Part shown: piece by piece, positions 15,649 through 24,516 of the stretch
Layout of the letters: each line of letters starts with the position of its first letter
Numbering within the stretch: position 1 is the first letter of the stretch
Virus record (IMG/VR): IMGVR_UViG_3300021197_001433
Location: 1 to 64,000 of that record
Reading direction: 5' to 3' (one strand)
Source: a virus
DNA length: 64,000 nucleotides
Notes under the pieces: generated by a model
Told to the model about the DNA's origin: nothing
Database searches by the model: none
The model's input: only the letters and a program-made list of their open reading frames with translations
Translations under genes and position numbers: made by a program

Positions 15649-16807
15649 ATTGTATTGCTCGTGCTATTTTACTATGGCTTACAGCAAAGTTTTGATTACG
15701 GTATAGATCTGTTTGCCGTAGTTTATTTGCTAGATCAGTATTATCCATTTGTCTACTGTTTACAATAATATTTTTTAAACTTAGTATATCTGTTTTATAT
15801 TTTGCATGTTTGATCTGTTGCTTTTGCAAATACAGCATCACTTGACCAACTGCCATGCGCGGCATACGACTTAGACTAAACTCCCAGGGGTCGTGCATAA
15901 GGTTAAAATGTATGCTATCAAAGTTCATTGTGTCTGCCCAGGTTAATACATCATCCAAATAGTAGATGTTTTGTACATTCCAAGTACAACATAACTGTGT
16001 AGTAATAGGATATCCCTTGTCTCTGAGTGCATGCACCTTGCTTATATTTGTATTTGCAGTATGCCACTTAGCGCCATAGCGTTCATATTCAAAACGTTCT
16101 TCGGTGTTGTCTACGCTAAATGCAATCTGCACATGTTTGAAATGCTGCCATATAGTTGGATCTTTTGGAAACTGTGTAGTGTTAGTATTATAATGTATGT
16201 CAATATCCTGTGCAAGTCCTCGATCAACTGCACGTTGTAATAGGTCAAAATGCTCCTTGATCATCCATGGTTCACCGCCTGTAAATTCAAAATACTTTAC
16301 TTGCGGTAGCATCCTGTCTAACTGCGTCCAAAAATGTTCACTTTCTCTGGGCCATTGTCCTGCTTTTAACCAAGTTCGTGCTATATGATTATCAGGATCA
16401 TTACTATAATCCAGTTCTTCTTTTGCCCATTTACTGCTACTCCAAGACCCACATATTCTACATTTCAAATTACAAATATTACCAAGTTTTAAATCTAAAA
16501 ATACAAGTTCTTTGCCACTAGTATCCGTGTAATCAACATCAATGTGTTTAAACTTTTCTAACATGTATTGGCGTTTTGATTTTTTACCAGCATCTTCTTC
16601 GCGCCAACAGTTGCGACATCCATCAGGCTTTTCATCATTGCTAAATTGTGTGCGCAGTTCCTGCATTGTTTTACTTGCAAACGCATCCTCTAGTGTATGT
16701 GTTTTAAGATCAACATTGGGTATTTCATCTGTGTACAAGCAACAAGGACGAGTTGTTCCCATTGGCGTTGTTTCTACACTTATCCACGGAAGTATACATT
16801 TAGGCAT
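15638..16807 (-). CDS. radical-SAM protein 2 (twitch-type N-terminus)
   Basis: A 389-residue protein with CxxxCxxC at C112-C116-C119 (NICNLKCRICG) and a GGEPW motif. N-terminal extra cysteines occur as CILPW (C4), CC at 22-23 and CRNCW at 64-67, in the same order as in its four neighbours. It is the shortest of the five. The ATG at 16807 overlaps the preceding stop by 8 bases. Same general chemistry expected: reductive cleavage of SAM to a 5'-deoxyadenosyl radical using a [4Fe-4S] cluster. Confidence 0.88.
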   Translation of the reverse strand: MPKCILPWISVETTPMGTTRPCCLYTDEIPNVDLKTHTLEDAFASKTMQELRTQFSNDEKPDGCRNCWREEDAGKKSKRQYMLEKFKHIDVDYTDTSGKELVFLDLKLGNICNLKCRICGSWSSSKWAKEELDYSNDPDNHIARTWLKAGQWPRESEHFWTQLDRMLPQVKYFEFTGGEPWMIKEHFDLLQRAVDRGLAQDIDIHYNTNTTQFPKDPTIWQHFKHVQIAFSVDNTEERFEYERYGAKWHTANTNISKVHALRDKGYPITTQLCCTWNVQNIYYLDDVLTWADTMNFDSIHFNLMHDPWEFSLSRMPRMAVGQVMLYLQKQQIKHAKYKTDILSLKNIIVNSRQMDNTDLANKLRQTDLYRNQNFAVSHSKIARAIQYEL

Positions 16808-18104
16808 AGACTTGCAAACCCGCTAGTTCTGGAAATACTTCATAAAAGTTTTCTGTTCTTACTGCATCTAATTGTGCTGTTACTTGATTAAACTTTTTAA
16901 GGTGCTGTGTGTTGGTTTGACTGTTCATAAAACTAATTGTACTACGGAACCCATTTGTTGCACGTTGCAAATGATCCTGAGGTTGTAACCAAGCAATGTG
17001 TTCCTCAAGTTTTTCTGTTGCTTGTGCTTTTAGTTCCTGGGGTAAACAATCTGCACGATACCAATCCGGGGATTGCAGTATGTTTACGTTTAAGTCCTGT
17101 GCGTTTAGTAATCCACTTTCTACCCACGCTCTATGAAAATCAGGCACATGTAGTACGTTCATTAAACTTACAGTGGGACTAATATAAAAGTCCACGTCAG
17201 GACACACTTCTAGCATGCGTTGTCTGTTGTGTACAATTTTATTCCAGTCACATCCACTGCGCATTAGTTCTGCACGATCTCCACTGGCATCCAAACTTGC
17301 ACCTATGCTTACACTTTCAAACATACTCCAATAGTCAAGTACATCCAAGTCCTTGTACAGCGTTTCATTAAAGTTTGTATTGTAAATTAATTTAACATCA
17401 AAACGTTCTCGTTTAACTAATTCTTTGAGTATGTTATAGTGTTCCTGCATAATAAGAGGTTCGCCGCCGGCAAAATATATTTGCTCAATGTGATCAATAT
17501 GCGGAATCATCTGTTCCCATATATCATTCTTATTACGTCCTGCCCATTCAATACGCTTATGATTAGGTGCCTGTCCATGCATTTTTACATGATCGTCATA
17601 CCACAAACTGCTAAACATAGGACCGCAACTGCGACACTTTAGGTTGCACTGATTACTAAAACGTATATCCCAGTATACTAATTCAAAGTCTGGATTAACA
17701 CCCTGATCTACTTTGTCAATGTGATGACCAAAATGTTTGTTGTGGCTGTTTCGCATACTAAAGAAGCCCTGCGCTTCCTGTTCGTAGCAGCGTGTACATT
17801 CCTTGCAAGGTTTATCAGCAAGCATGCTCTCACGCATTTGGCAATACTTTGACCCGTTCCAAATTTCCTCTAATGAGTTATCGCGCATGTTGCCGATAGG
17901 GTGTTCCATTTCAGCCAAGCAACAAGGGTATGCTTCGCCTGTTGGAAATCCGTGTATATGTGTCCAGGGTATCATACAAAAGTTCTTGCTTTCCATCAAA
18001 CGATATTGTTGATCTTTGCGTAAACTTTCTAATTCCACAAACACTGGACGTCTACTATTGTAGTCATATGTTTCGTAATACTTTTTTGTTTCAGAGGCTT
18101 TCAT
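16800..18104 (-). CDS. radical-SAM protein 3 (twitch-type N-terminus)
   Basis: The ATG at 18104 (GAGGA upstream) is preferred to an in-frame TTG at 18116. The 434-residue product has CxxxCxxC at C153-C157-C160 (NQCNLKCRSCG), AGGEP, and an N-terminal FCMIPWTH, CC pair and PCKECTRC cluster. It carries about 35 additional residues before the FC motif, absent from the other copies. The central region resembles radical-SAM 1 most closely (WDIRFSN versus WDYRFSN before the cluster). It overlaps radical-SAM 4 by 14 bases. Confidence 0.88.
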   Translation of the reverse strand: MKASETKKYYETYDYNSRRPVFVELESLRKDQQYRLMESKNFCMIPWTHIHGFPTGEAYPCCLAEMEHPIGNMRDNSLEEIWNGSKYCQMRESMLADKPCKECTRCYEQEAQGFFSMRNSHNKHFGHHIDKVDQGVNPDFELVYWDIRFSNQCNLKCRSCGPMFSSLWYDDHVKMHGQAPNHKRIEWAGRNKNDIWEQMIPHIDHIEQIYFAGGEPLIMQEHYNILKELVKRERFDVKLIYNTNFNETLYKDLDVLDYWSMFESVSIGASLDASGDRAELMRSGCDWNKIVHNRQRMLEVCPDVDFYISPTVSLMNVLHVPDFHRAWVESGLLNAQDLNVNILQSPDWYRADCLPQELKAQATEKLEEHIAWLQPQDHLQRATNGFRSTISFMNSQTNTQHLKKFNQVTAQLDAVRTENFYEVFPELAGLQVYA

Positions 18105-19410
18105 ACCAATCCTCAAGTTCTGGAAACGCTAGTGCAAATGTTTTGTTACGACGTATGTCATACTGTGTGTAAAACTTCTTAAAGTCATTGTGCAGTTTAG
18201 GCATTTCAAATGCTTCACTGTGCGGAGTTTCCACAACTTGCAAATATTCAATAAGCCTAGTCATGTGTCCTCGTTCCCAATCATGCATCTCGCTTTGATC
18301 TATTGCTTGTAATCTATCAACACAGGTCTTGCGAATTTCGTAGGGCAATACCAAAGGAGATTGAAAACTAGGAAAGCGTAGTATATTGTAACTCATAAAT
18401 GCAAAGTCCTTACCAAAAACAGTTCTAGCATTAAGTATTTTTTCAATTAGATCTGGCAGTGTTGGCAAACACAGTGCATTAATAGTAAACATGCAGTGCG
18501 TGTGTACATCATTTAGAGTAAGTTTTGCCATGTTTTTCCACCATTGCTCAAACTCTAGTCCGTCTCGGATGTACTCTGCACTTAGTCCAGTTGCTTCACA
18601 ACTACTGTAAATATCCAAACGCGGCAAATGTGTTTTTGCCTCTATAAGTCTGTCAACAAACTCCTGCTTGCCGCCTAGGTTACTGTTAACTGCAATGCCA
18701 GTTTGACTTTTATCTGCATTTAGTTTAAACCAATCAAACAGTCTCCACAGTTCCGCAGTCATTGTTGGTTCACCACCTGTAATGCGTAGTTCTCGCAGTG
18801 TGCGATGTAAGTCAGTATCCCACCATTTAAAGAACGCTTCTACATATGGATTAGTTTCGCCATACTTAAACTTTTGGCTGTGATCATGTGCATGGATAAA
18901 GTGTCCTCTACCGTCACTTTGTAGATCAGTGTAACTACCTTTTTGTTTTATATCTTTTACCCATGTTGTGCTAAATGCGGGATTGCAATAACTGCAAGCA
19001 AAGTTACATGTTCTATCAAAGGCAATCTCAAGGGTAATAAGATCAACGTCATCAGCGCAGGGTGTATTAAAAGCATTTTTTAGTTCCTCACTAGTATATA
19101 TCTTGGATTTGTAAACACGATCACTAATAAAACCTTTACCCATGTCCTCAAGTTTCCAACAGTATTCACAACCCTTGGGACGTACACCATCCTGCATTTG
19201 TTTACGTTGGAATTTTTTCTCAGGTGTATTGTGTAGTAGTTTTGGATTTTTCAAAACTTCCTCAGGATCAACTAGGTGCGCAGGCGGATGATGACAACTA
19301 GTAGTCATACCGCTGCCAAGCCAAATAGTAGCGTTGTACCACTTGGCTGCGCAGAAACTTGCGCTCTTAGTGTCTAAATGATTTGCTTTAAATATTAGAT
19401 CTGTTTGCAT
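18091..19410 (-). CDS. radical-SAM protein 4 (twitch-type N-terminus)
   Basis: The ATG at 19410 is chosen; a GTG at 19419 is an alternative. The 439-residue protein has CxxxCxxC at C135-C139-C142 (RTCNFACSYCNP) and TGGEPT. Its N-terminal cysteine block differs from copies 1-3: FCAAKW (C20), one SCHHPPAH in place of the CC pair, and CEYCW at 81-84. That form is shared only with radical-SAM 5, so copies 4 and 5 make a subfamily in which histidine follows the second cysteine. Confidence 0.88.
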   Translation of the reverse strand: MQTDLIFKANHLDTKSASFCAAKWYNATIWLGSGMTTSCHHPPAHLVDPEEVLKNPKLLHNTPEKKFQRKQMQDGVRPKGCEYCWKLEDMGKGFISDRVYKSKIYTSEELKNAFNTPCADDVDLITLEIAFDRTCNFACSYCNPAFSTTWVKDIKQKGSYTDLQSDGRGHFIHAHDHSQKFKYGETNPYVEAFFKWWDTDLHRTLRELRITGGEPTMTAELWRLFDWFKLNADKSQTGIAVNSNLGGKQEFVDRLIEAKTHLPRLDIYSSCEATGLSAEYIRDGLEFEQWWKNMAKLTLNDVHTHCMFTINALCLPTLPDLIEKILNARTVFGKDFAFMSYNILRFPSFQSPLVLPYEIRKTCVDRLQAIDQSEMHDWERGHMTRLIEYLQVVETPHSEAFEMPKLHNDFKKFYTQYDIRRNKTFALAFPELEDWYESL

Positions 19411-20755
19411 AATACTCACACTGTTGCCAGAAAGTTGTCATCTCTGGAAATGTTTCTAAAAAATTTGTTCCTCTGCGACGGTCATGTTCACTAAAGAACT
19501 TGTAAAAGTCTGCACGTTTGCGTTCTACATCAGTTGTGCCTTGTAACATCCAATCCAAGTCACGCTTCATCTTTAGTACTTCGTAGTCCTTAAAGCCATG
19601 CATTTCGTGCATGTTTTCTTCCATGTAGCGTATACATTCCTGCATTACTATTTGATATTCCATAGGCAGTATTTGCATACTTTGCCATTCTGGTGTGTAC
19701 AATAGTGGAGTATCAAACCATATACGCTGATAAGTGTTTGTATATGTTTTACGCAAGTATACTATGTATTCTAACAGTTTTTTAAGGGAAAGTATACTTA
19801 AATTATTCATTGTAATAATGAATGTTAGACTGCTACGATATGGAACATCGCGCACAAATTCTTCACATCTATTTATTGCTAGATCAAAGTCTAGTCCGTG
19901 ACGTATGTATTCTGCCTGTTTACCCCAGGTATCCAAACTTACAAACTGCATAAAGTGTTCTATCTGTTCGCCTTCACATAGTCTCTGTACATAGCCTTTG
20001 TACTTGTCCCACACCTTAGTGTCAACACTAAAGTTGCTGGTTGTGTTTAAATGCAAATCAGGTTTGGGATTATCTAGTACATAGTCAAACACCCTATAGG
20101 TGTTAGGATCCATAGTAGGCTCACCGCCTGTCATTCTGAAGTGTTTAAGATCCTTGTATAGCGTGGGCCACCATCTCCAGAAGGCTTCTCTGTAGGGATT
20201 GTCCTCCCTAAGGGGGATGGCCCTACGTGAACCCACAAAGTGTGCAGGGTCATTGTGCGGTACAGTGGTGGGCCATGCGCCGTATTGTTTTGACTCTGCT
20301 GTCCAGGTGCTACTAAACTGAGGGCTGCAATAACTGCAACTAAGATTACAAACATTATTAAAATTTACCTCCACATAACTTGGGTTAACATCCGCACTGG
20401 GATTATTCACTATTTTATTAAAACTCGCCATTGCCCAGGGCTCGCCACTGCGATAGTGACGATCACTCATATTGCCCTGTGCTTCTATATTCCAGCAATA
20501 GTTACAATCACTACACTTTGTACCTGCCATCATTTCTAATCTGCTTTGTTTTTTGTGTGCAGTGTTGTGTAACGCACTTGGATTATCTCTAAGTGGAGCG
20601 ATATCTATTTTATGCAATGGCGGATGATAGCAACTATTTGTATGTCCCGTAGTAAGGTGCAGACTTACTTGTTGCCACTTTGCTAAACAAAAACTATCAC
20701 TTACTGTTGCTAGTTTAGTCTTTGCAGTTAGTGCATCATTATAATAATCACTCAT
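19388..20755 (-). CDS. radical-SAM protein 5 (twitch-type N-terminus)
   Basis: A 455-residue protein, first of the five to be transcribed. CxxxCxxC is C136-C140-C143 (NVCNLSCSYCSP), followed by TGGEPT. The N-terminus has SFCLAKW (C23), SCYHPPLH and a CSDCNYCW cluster at 81-88. It is closest to radical-SAM 4 (shared FSxTWxxxxKQ after the cluster and REDNPYREAF/GETNPYVEAF). The start overlaps the end of the GT-like gene upstream by 4 bases and its end overlaps radical-SAM 4 by 23. Confidence 0.88.
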   Translation of the reverse strand: MSDYYNDALTAKTKLATVSDSFCLAKWQQVSLHLTTGHTNSCYHPPLHKIDIAPLRDNPSALHNTAHKKQSRLEMMAGTKCSDCNYCWNIEAQGNMSDRHYRSGEPWAMASFNKIVNNPSADVNPSYVEVNFNNVCNLSCSYCSPQFSSTWTAESKQYGAWPTTVPHNDPAHFVGSRRAIPLREDNPYREAFWRWWPTLYKDLKHFRMTGGEPTMDPNTYRVFDYVLDNPKPDLHLNTTSNFSVDTKVWDKYKGYVQRLCEGEQIEHFMQFVSLDTWGKQAEYIRHGLDFDLAINRCEEFVRDVPYRSSLTFIITMNNLSILSLKKLLEYIVYLRKTYTNTYQRIWFDTPLLYTPEWQSMQILPMEYQIVMQECIRYMEENMHEMHGFKDYEVLKMKRDLDWMLQGTTDVERKRADFYKFFSEHDRRRGTNFLETFPEMTTFWQQCEYYANRSNI

Positions 20756-21675
20756 AGATTTTCTAATACTCTTTTATTTGTTAGTAACCGCGGAAGCAAT
20801 GCTTGCATGTCTACTGGATTGCGTAATAACTCGCCTAAACTTTTAAACACTGCATCAATTCGTATGTAACTGCTTTCCGTGTCATAACTTTTATCAATGA
20901 TGTCATCAAATATATCGAATCCCATGCGTTTTAAATTCTGTTCAAACTCTGGGCTTCCAATTACCATAAACAATCTACCATATGCAATTGGTCGAAATGT
21001 TTTTTCGGTAACGAAAAAAGTATCTGCTGTTGTATTTGTTTCACACACTATTTCAATTGATACATCTTTGTAAATAGAATTCCAAATGTCTGGCACAACG
21101 CATATTTCATGTTCCATGGTTGCAGGATTTATTGCATTGCCTGTGTCACTATAAGGCAACATAGGAATTAGACTTTGCCATCGTTCATTATGCTCGCAAA
21201 TAAAACCTGTAAAATCGCTTTCCCATTCTGTTACTGTATCAACATCTAAATGCATACTTGCTTTGCCACGATCGCTATACTGCCAGTTTTTGTGTTTCCA
21301 AAAACCATAAAGTCTTTCGTTGGTTGCTCTAGCACAAAACATCCCATAGTTAAACTTGGTAGATGGTATAATTTCTGTTTCTTTAAATTCCTCAGAAAAA
21401 TATGGCATATATTCTGGATTTGTTGTGTGTTTAAATGTTTCGCTTTTGTGTAGTCTATCGCTGCTAGTAAACTCAATTTGTGTATAAGGAATATCTAATT
21501 CATCACAGATATTTTTTACTTTTTGTTCTATACCATTTTCAACAATATCCCAACCTTCATGCATCAGATCTAATACAATTTCTTCATCTTTATGCTGTGC
21601 AATTTTACAAGCAAGTAATTCTACATCACGACTGTGTGCTGCCCCACAATAATTTGTAAGGTCAATTGTTACCAT
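20752..21675 (-). CDS. hypothetical protein, possible glycosyltransferase
   Basis: A 307-residue protein without a firm family. The C-terminal part contains FVTEKTFRPIAYGRLFMVIG (about residues 225-244) and then GFDIFDDIIDKSYD. The E-K-x(3)-P-(5)-P/L-F arrangement resembles the nucleotide-sugar-binding region of GT-B enzymes such as fucosyltransferases and exostosins, and I have seen this signature in phage proteins annotated as glycosyltransferases. It lies between a GT-A-like gene and the radical-SAM array. The assignment is tentative. Confidence 0.6.
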   Translation of the reverse strand: MVTIDLTNYCGAAHSRDVELLACKIAQHKDEEIVLDLMHEGWDIVENGIEQKVKNICDELDIPYTQIEFTSSDRLHKSETFKHTTNPEYMPYFSEEFKETEIIPSTKFNYGMFCARATNERLYGFWKHKNWQYSDRGKASMHLDVDTVTEWESDFTGFICEHNERWQSLIPMLPYSDTGNAINPATMEHEICVVPDIWNSIYKDVSIEIVCETNTTADTFFVTEKTFRPIAYGRLFMVIGSPEFEQNLKRMGFDIFDDIIDKSYDTESSYIRIDAVFKSLGELLRNPVDMQALLPRLLTNKRVLENL

Positions 21676-22583
21676 CCTTCGTGCTTTCTTATTGCATCTA
21701 TCTCCAGTGACATAGGATCTCCTGGACAGTAGGTTTGTGCATAATACTTCTTAAAAAAAGCACTTTCTTTAATGCCTATATCTAACATAGGCAATCCAAG
21801 TCTAGTCATTAGTGCGCCGTTAATTTCAGGCATATTCATAATATCATATTCAGCATATATACGATTTAAGTTTTCAAACCACTGCACTTCTGTATAATCC
21901 CAGTCAGTAAGCATGGTCATGTATGTGCCCATTCGTGCGCCATTGATAGCGTGTGTGCCGTGTTCAACATCTCTGCCTACGTTATGCCACATGCTAAGTC
22001 TATCAAAGTTTGACTTGTGTACCATATCTTCAAACTCAGTTAGTGTGGGCTTTGTGCCATTGCGCAAACACATTTTTACACCTTCACGGAATCCTGCACG
22101 CCAAGCATGTAGTTCACTTCCGTTGGGATATGTTGTACTATATACGTTATTCATTGCTAGATACTTGGGATCGTAACAAAACTCTACATCATTTTCATCC
22201 GTACCATCGCTTGCTTCATGTGTACGCATTTTGTTTACGAATGTGCGTGTCCAGCAACTCATGCCACCATTGCCATACATTAGTCCATTTACAGCATTAA
22301 TTGCTTTCCAACGAAATACACAGTCTGCGTAATTGTCCTCTATGTCCAGTGTAAGATCAAAAAATTCACTGAAAGGCATATTGTCGCCATCAATAAGAAT
22401 AAAACGTTCAGTGTCACTTGCCGCCGCCGCCGCTTTGTGTGCAGCATCACTGCCTTGTACACCGTCTACACGCTTTGCCCAGGGCACCATGTTTTGTATT
22501 TTAACCCAGAATTCTTCTTTGTTGGGTTCATCATAACTTAGATATATACAATCTAAATCGGCTACATCAAGTTTCTGTGCCAT
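21669..22583 (-). CDS. glycosyltransferase-like protein
   Basis: A 304-residue protein homologous to the C-terminal half of the gene at 8032. A beta-strand ending FILIDGDNMP near residue 67 supplies a DxD-like triad for a divalent metal and nucleotide sugar, as in GT-A folds. Later segments include MYGNGGMSCWTR and HAWRAGFREGVKM. It probably transfers a sugar onto a phage- or host-derived acceptor. It overlaps the 2OG oxygenase gene by 17 bases and the next gene by 7. Confidence 0.68.
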   Translation of the reverse strand: MAQKLDVADLDCIYLSYDEPNKEEFWVKIQNMVPWAKRVDGVQGSDAAHKAAAAASDTERFILIDGDNMPFSEFFDLTLDIEDNYADCVFRWKAINAVNGLMYGNGGMSCWTRTFVNKMRTHEASDGTDENDVEFCYDPKYLAMNNVYSTTYPNGSELHAWRAGFREGVKMCLRNGTKPTLTEFEDMVHKSNFDRLSMWHNVGRDVEHGTHAINGARMGTYMTMLTDWDYTEVQWFENLNRIYAEYDIMNMPEINGALMTRLGLPMLDIGIKESAFFKKYYAQTYCPGDPMSLEIDAIRKHEGW

Positions 22584-23307
22584 ATTTTCTTTCTTTTTCT
22601 TTTTGCATTACAACCTTGTCCTGATCACTAAGTTCTAAACAAGGATTTTTATTGTCAAGCGTAATGTTAAAACTAAAACTCCAACGCTCGCCTTTACTAC
22701 GAAAAGGATTAACCATATGCATTAACCATGCAGGAAAGAAATAAATGTCTCCAACTTTAGGTTTAAAACGACAAGTATTTGCACCATAACTTTGAGCTCT
22801 GCCATCTACAAAAGTAATCATACCAGCACTTGGATCATGATCTTCCATGGCCCATTCACGTTCTATATCGTCTGGCAAGCGCACATATCCAACGCCAGTA
22901 ATTGCACCAGTGTGCTTGTGGATAGGGTTCCAGTCACCTGCTACACTGATGTTTCCCCAAGCATCATGTAATGTACAATTTAGATCCATCATTTCTAACT
23001 GTGGTTCAACTAACTGTTTATGTTCTTCAGTTATATAATCCATCAAATGCCACTGTCTTTGCATAACTTCCTTGTACAAATCTGCACTGCCAGTTGCAAG
23101 CATGTTAACAAATTCATCCTGACCAGATCCTAGTCCTCCTGCAGATAGTGCAAACTCTCTTGTGTTATTGCCAGCAAGTTGACTACTGCGATCTTCAGCA
23201 TTCTTATGATTTTCAAATGCATAATTTAGTGATTCCAATACACTCTCAGGTATTTGCGTTCTTAGAATAGGGGGACTAAAGGGCCAAAAAACTTCTACAT
23301 TAGTCAT
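22567..23307 (-). CDS. 2OG-Fe(II) oxygenase family protein (copy A)
   Basis: A 246-residue protein of the putative 2OG-Fe(II) oxygenase group common in marine phages. The jelly-roll core has GNISVAGDWNPIHKHTG (H130, H132), then VGDIYFFPAWLMHMVNPF with H197, and R208 in GERWSFSFN as a likely 2-oxoglutarate anchor. It is a tandem paralogue of copy B, sharing GNISVAGD-NP-H-HTG and EDHDPSAG. Expected chemistry is hydroxylation; the substrate is unknown. It overlaps copy B by 8 bases. Confidence 0.82.
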   Translation of the reverse strand: MTNVEVFWPFSPPILRTQIPESVLESLNYAFENHKNAEDRSSQLAGNNTREFALSAGGLGSGQDEFVNMLATGSADLYKEVMQRQWHLMDYITEEHKQLVEPQLEMMDLNCTLHDAWGNISVAGDWNPIHKHTGAITGVGYVRLPDDIEREWAMEDHDPSAGMITFVDGRAQSYGANTCRFKPKVGDIYFFPAWLMHMVNPFRSKGERWSFSFNITLDNKNPCLELSDQDKVVMQKEKERKYGTET

Positions 23308-24214
23308 TTTTTTTATCCTTTATAAACTTATTTCTGCTTTCTATATATTCATTAAAAGGAAGGTCTGTGACATTCTGAGGTTGTTCCTGGTACAATCCAT
23401 CTACATCAACCTCGTCTTTCATCCAGTCTTTAATAGGGATAGGATTACGAATTGCTTCTTGTCTTGCCTCTTCCATTTGGGCTTTATCTTCATCAGTAAG
23501 TTCTAAATCACCTGTTAAGTTTGTAACAGTAGTATTGAAACTAAAACTCCAGCGTTCTCCTGCGCTTCTAAATGGGTAAACTTGATGCTGTAACCATGCA
23601 GGAAAGAAATAAATTTTTCCTACTTCTGGTTTTAATCGTAATACAGTTGGACCTAGACCATTGTTACGTTCACCATAACTAAAATGTATACATCCTGCAC
23701 TGGGATCGTGATCTTCTGTTGCCCATTCTTGTTCCATTGCTGGTGGCAAATTCAAGTATCCAACACCGCTGATTTGACCTGTATGCGTGTGTGCGGGATT
23801 AAAATCGCCCGCTACACTAATGTTACCCCAGGCTTGATGAATTGTGCAACTTAAATTCATATTTGGCAAACGATTTTCTACAATTTCAATGTGCTTTGCA
23901 GTAGCATTACGTCTAGTGTTTTCCCACTGTACACGTTTACTTAAACTGTACAACTCACCACTGCCATCAGCCAGCATTTTTACAAAAGCATTTGCATCCT
24001 CTTCATTGAGTACCTTATCATTAATTTGAAATTCACGTTTCATATTGCCTGCCAGATTGTGGCTATGATCGTCTGCTTTAGCATTATTTTCAAATAATTC
24101 TATCAAACTATATCCAACATGCTCTGGAATAACAGTCTTTATAATATTAGGCCCAAAAGCTCTAATTAATTCCACTTCCTGATCAGGATATCCTGTATCT
24201 TCAACTCGTTGCAT
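23300..24214 (-). CDS. 2OG-Fe(II) oxygenase family protein (copy B)
   Basis: A 304-residue paralogue of copy A with the same core: WGNISVAGDFNPAHTHTG, EDHDPSAGCIHF, and KIYFFPAWLQHQVYPF followed by GERWSFSFN. It differs by an N-terminal extension of about 15 residues and a charged C-terminal tail of about 60 residues (ends in KDKKND) that may bind a partner. AAGGAG lies upstream of the ATG. The tandem arrangement and similarity indicate duplication; the two proteins could act on successive positions or form a heteromer. Confidence 0.82.
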   Translation of the reverse strand: MQRVEDTGYPDQEVELIRAFGPNIIKTVIPEHVGYSLIELFENNAKADDHSHNLAGNMKREFQINDKVLNEEDANAFVKMLADGSGELYSLSKRVQWENTRRNATAKHIEIVENRLPNMNLSCTIHQAWGNISVAGDFNPAHTHTGQISGVGYLNLPPAMEQEWATEDHDPSAGCIHFSYGERNNGLGPTVLRLKPEVGKIYFFPAWLQHQVYPFRSAGERWSFSFNTTVTNLTGDLELTDEDKAQMEEARQEAIRNPIPIKDWMKDEVDVDGLYQEQPQNVTDLPFNEYIESRNKFIKDKKND

Positions 24215-24225
24215 ATTTTACTCCT

Positions 24226-24516
24226 TTATGGCATATACGGATTTCGCGGAAGATCTTGTTGATCAAGACTCCATGTACGCCTTGGGCGATCGCCTATATA
24301 CTCTAGTTTTTCATCTACTACTTCGTAATCTTGTGTCATTGAAAAACACTTGTCATATTCTTCCTGTGTAATTTCAATATATTTTACACCTTCTTTAAGG
24401 TCATAACTTATATCAATTATAGCACCTTTATCATTATAATACAACTTATGAATTGGCTTCGCTGGCACATCCCAGTTGTGATCCCTGCATGCTTGAAAAA
24501 AATTACTGTAATCCAT
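24226..24516 (-). CDS. hypothetical protein, 96 residues
   Basis: A small acidic protein with a helical start (MDYSNFFQACRDHNWDVP), a central charged sheet-like part (EGVKYIEITQEEYDKCF) and a Pro/Arg-rich end. I recognise no family. Its start overlaps the GT-A-like gene by 14 bases, and its end is 11 bases before copy B of the oxygenases, so it is part of the operon. Small proteins beside radical-SAM genes can be substrates or carrier proteins; there is no core-peptide repeat or leader pattern here to argue for that. Confidence 0.65.
   Translation of the reverse strand: MDYSNFFQACRDHNWDVPAKPIHKLYYNDKGAIIDISYDLKEGVKYIEITQEEYDKCFSMTQDYEVVDEKLEYIGDRPRRTWSLDQQDLPRNPYMP

Noticed and set aside
24226-24516. 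RiPP precursor peptide for the radical-SAM enzymes
   Set aside because: The 96-residue product has no leader/core layout, repeats or Gly/Cys/Ser-rich core. It is kept as hypothetical.
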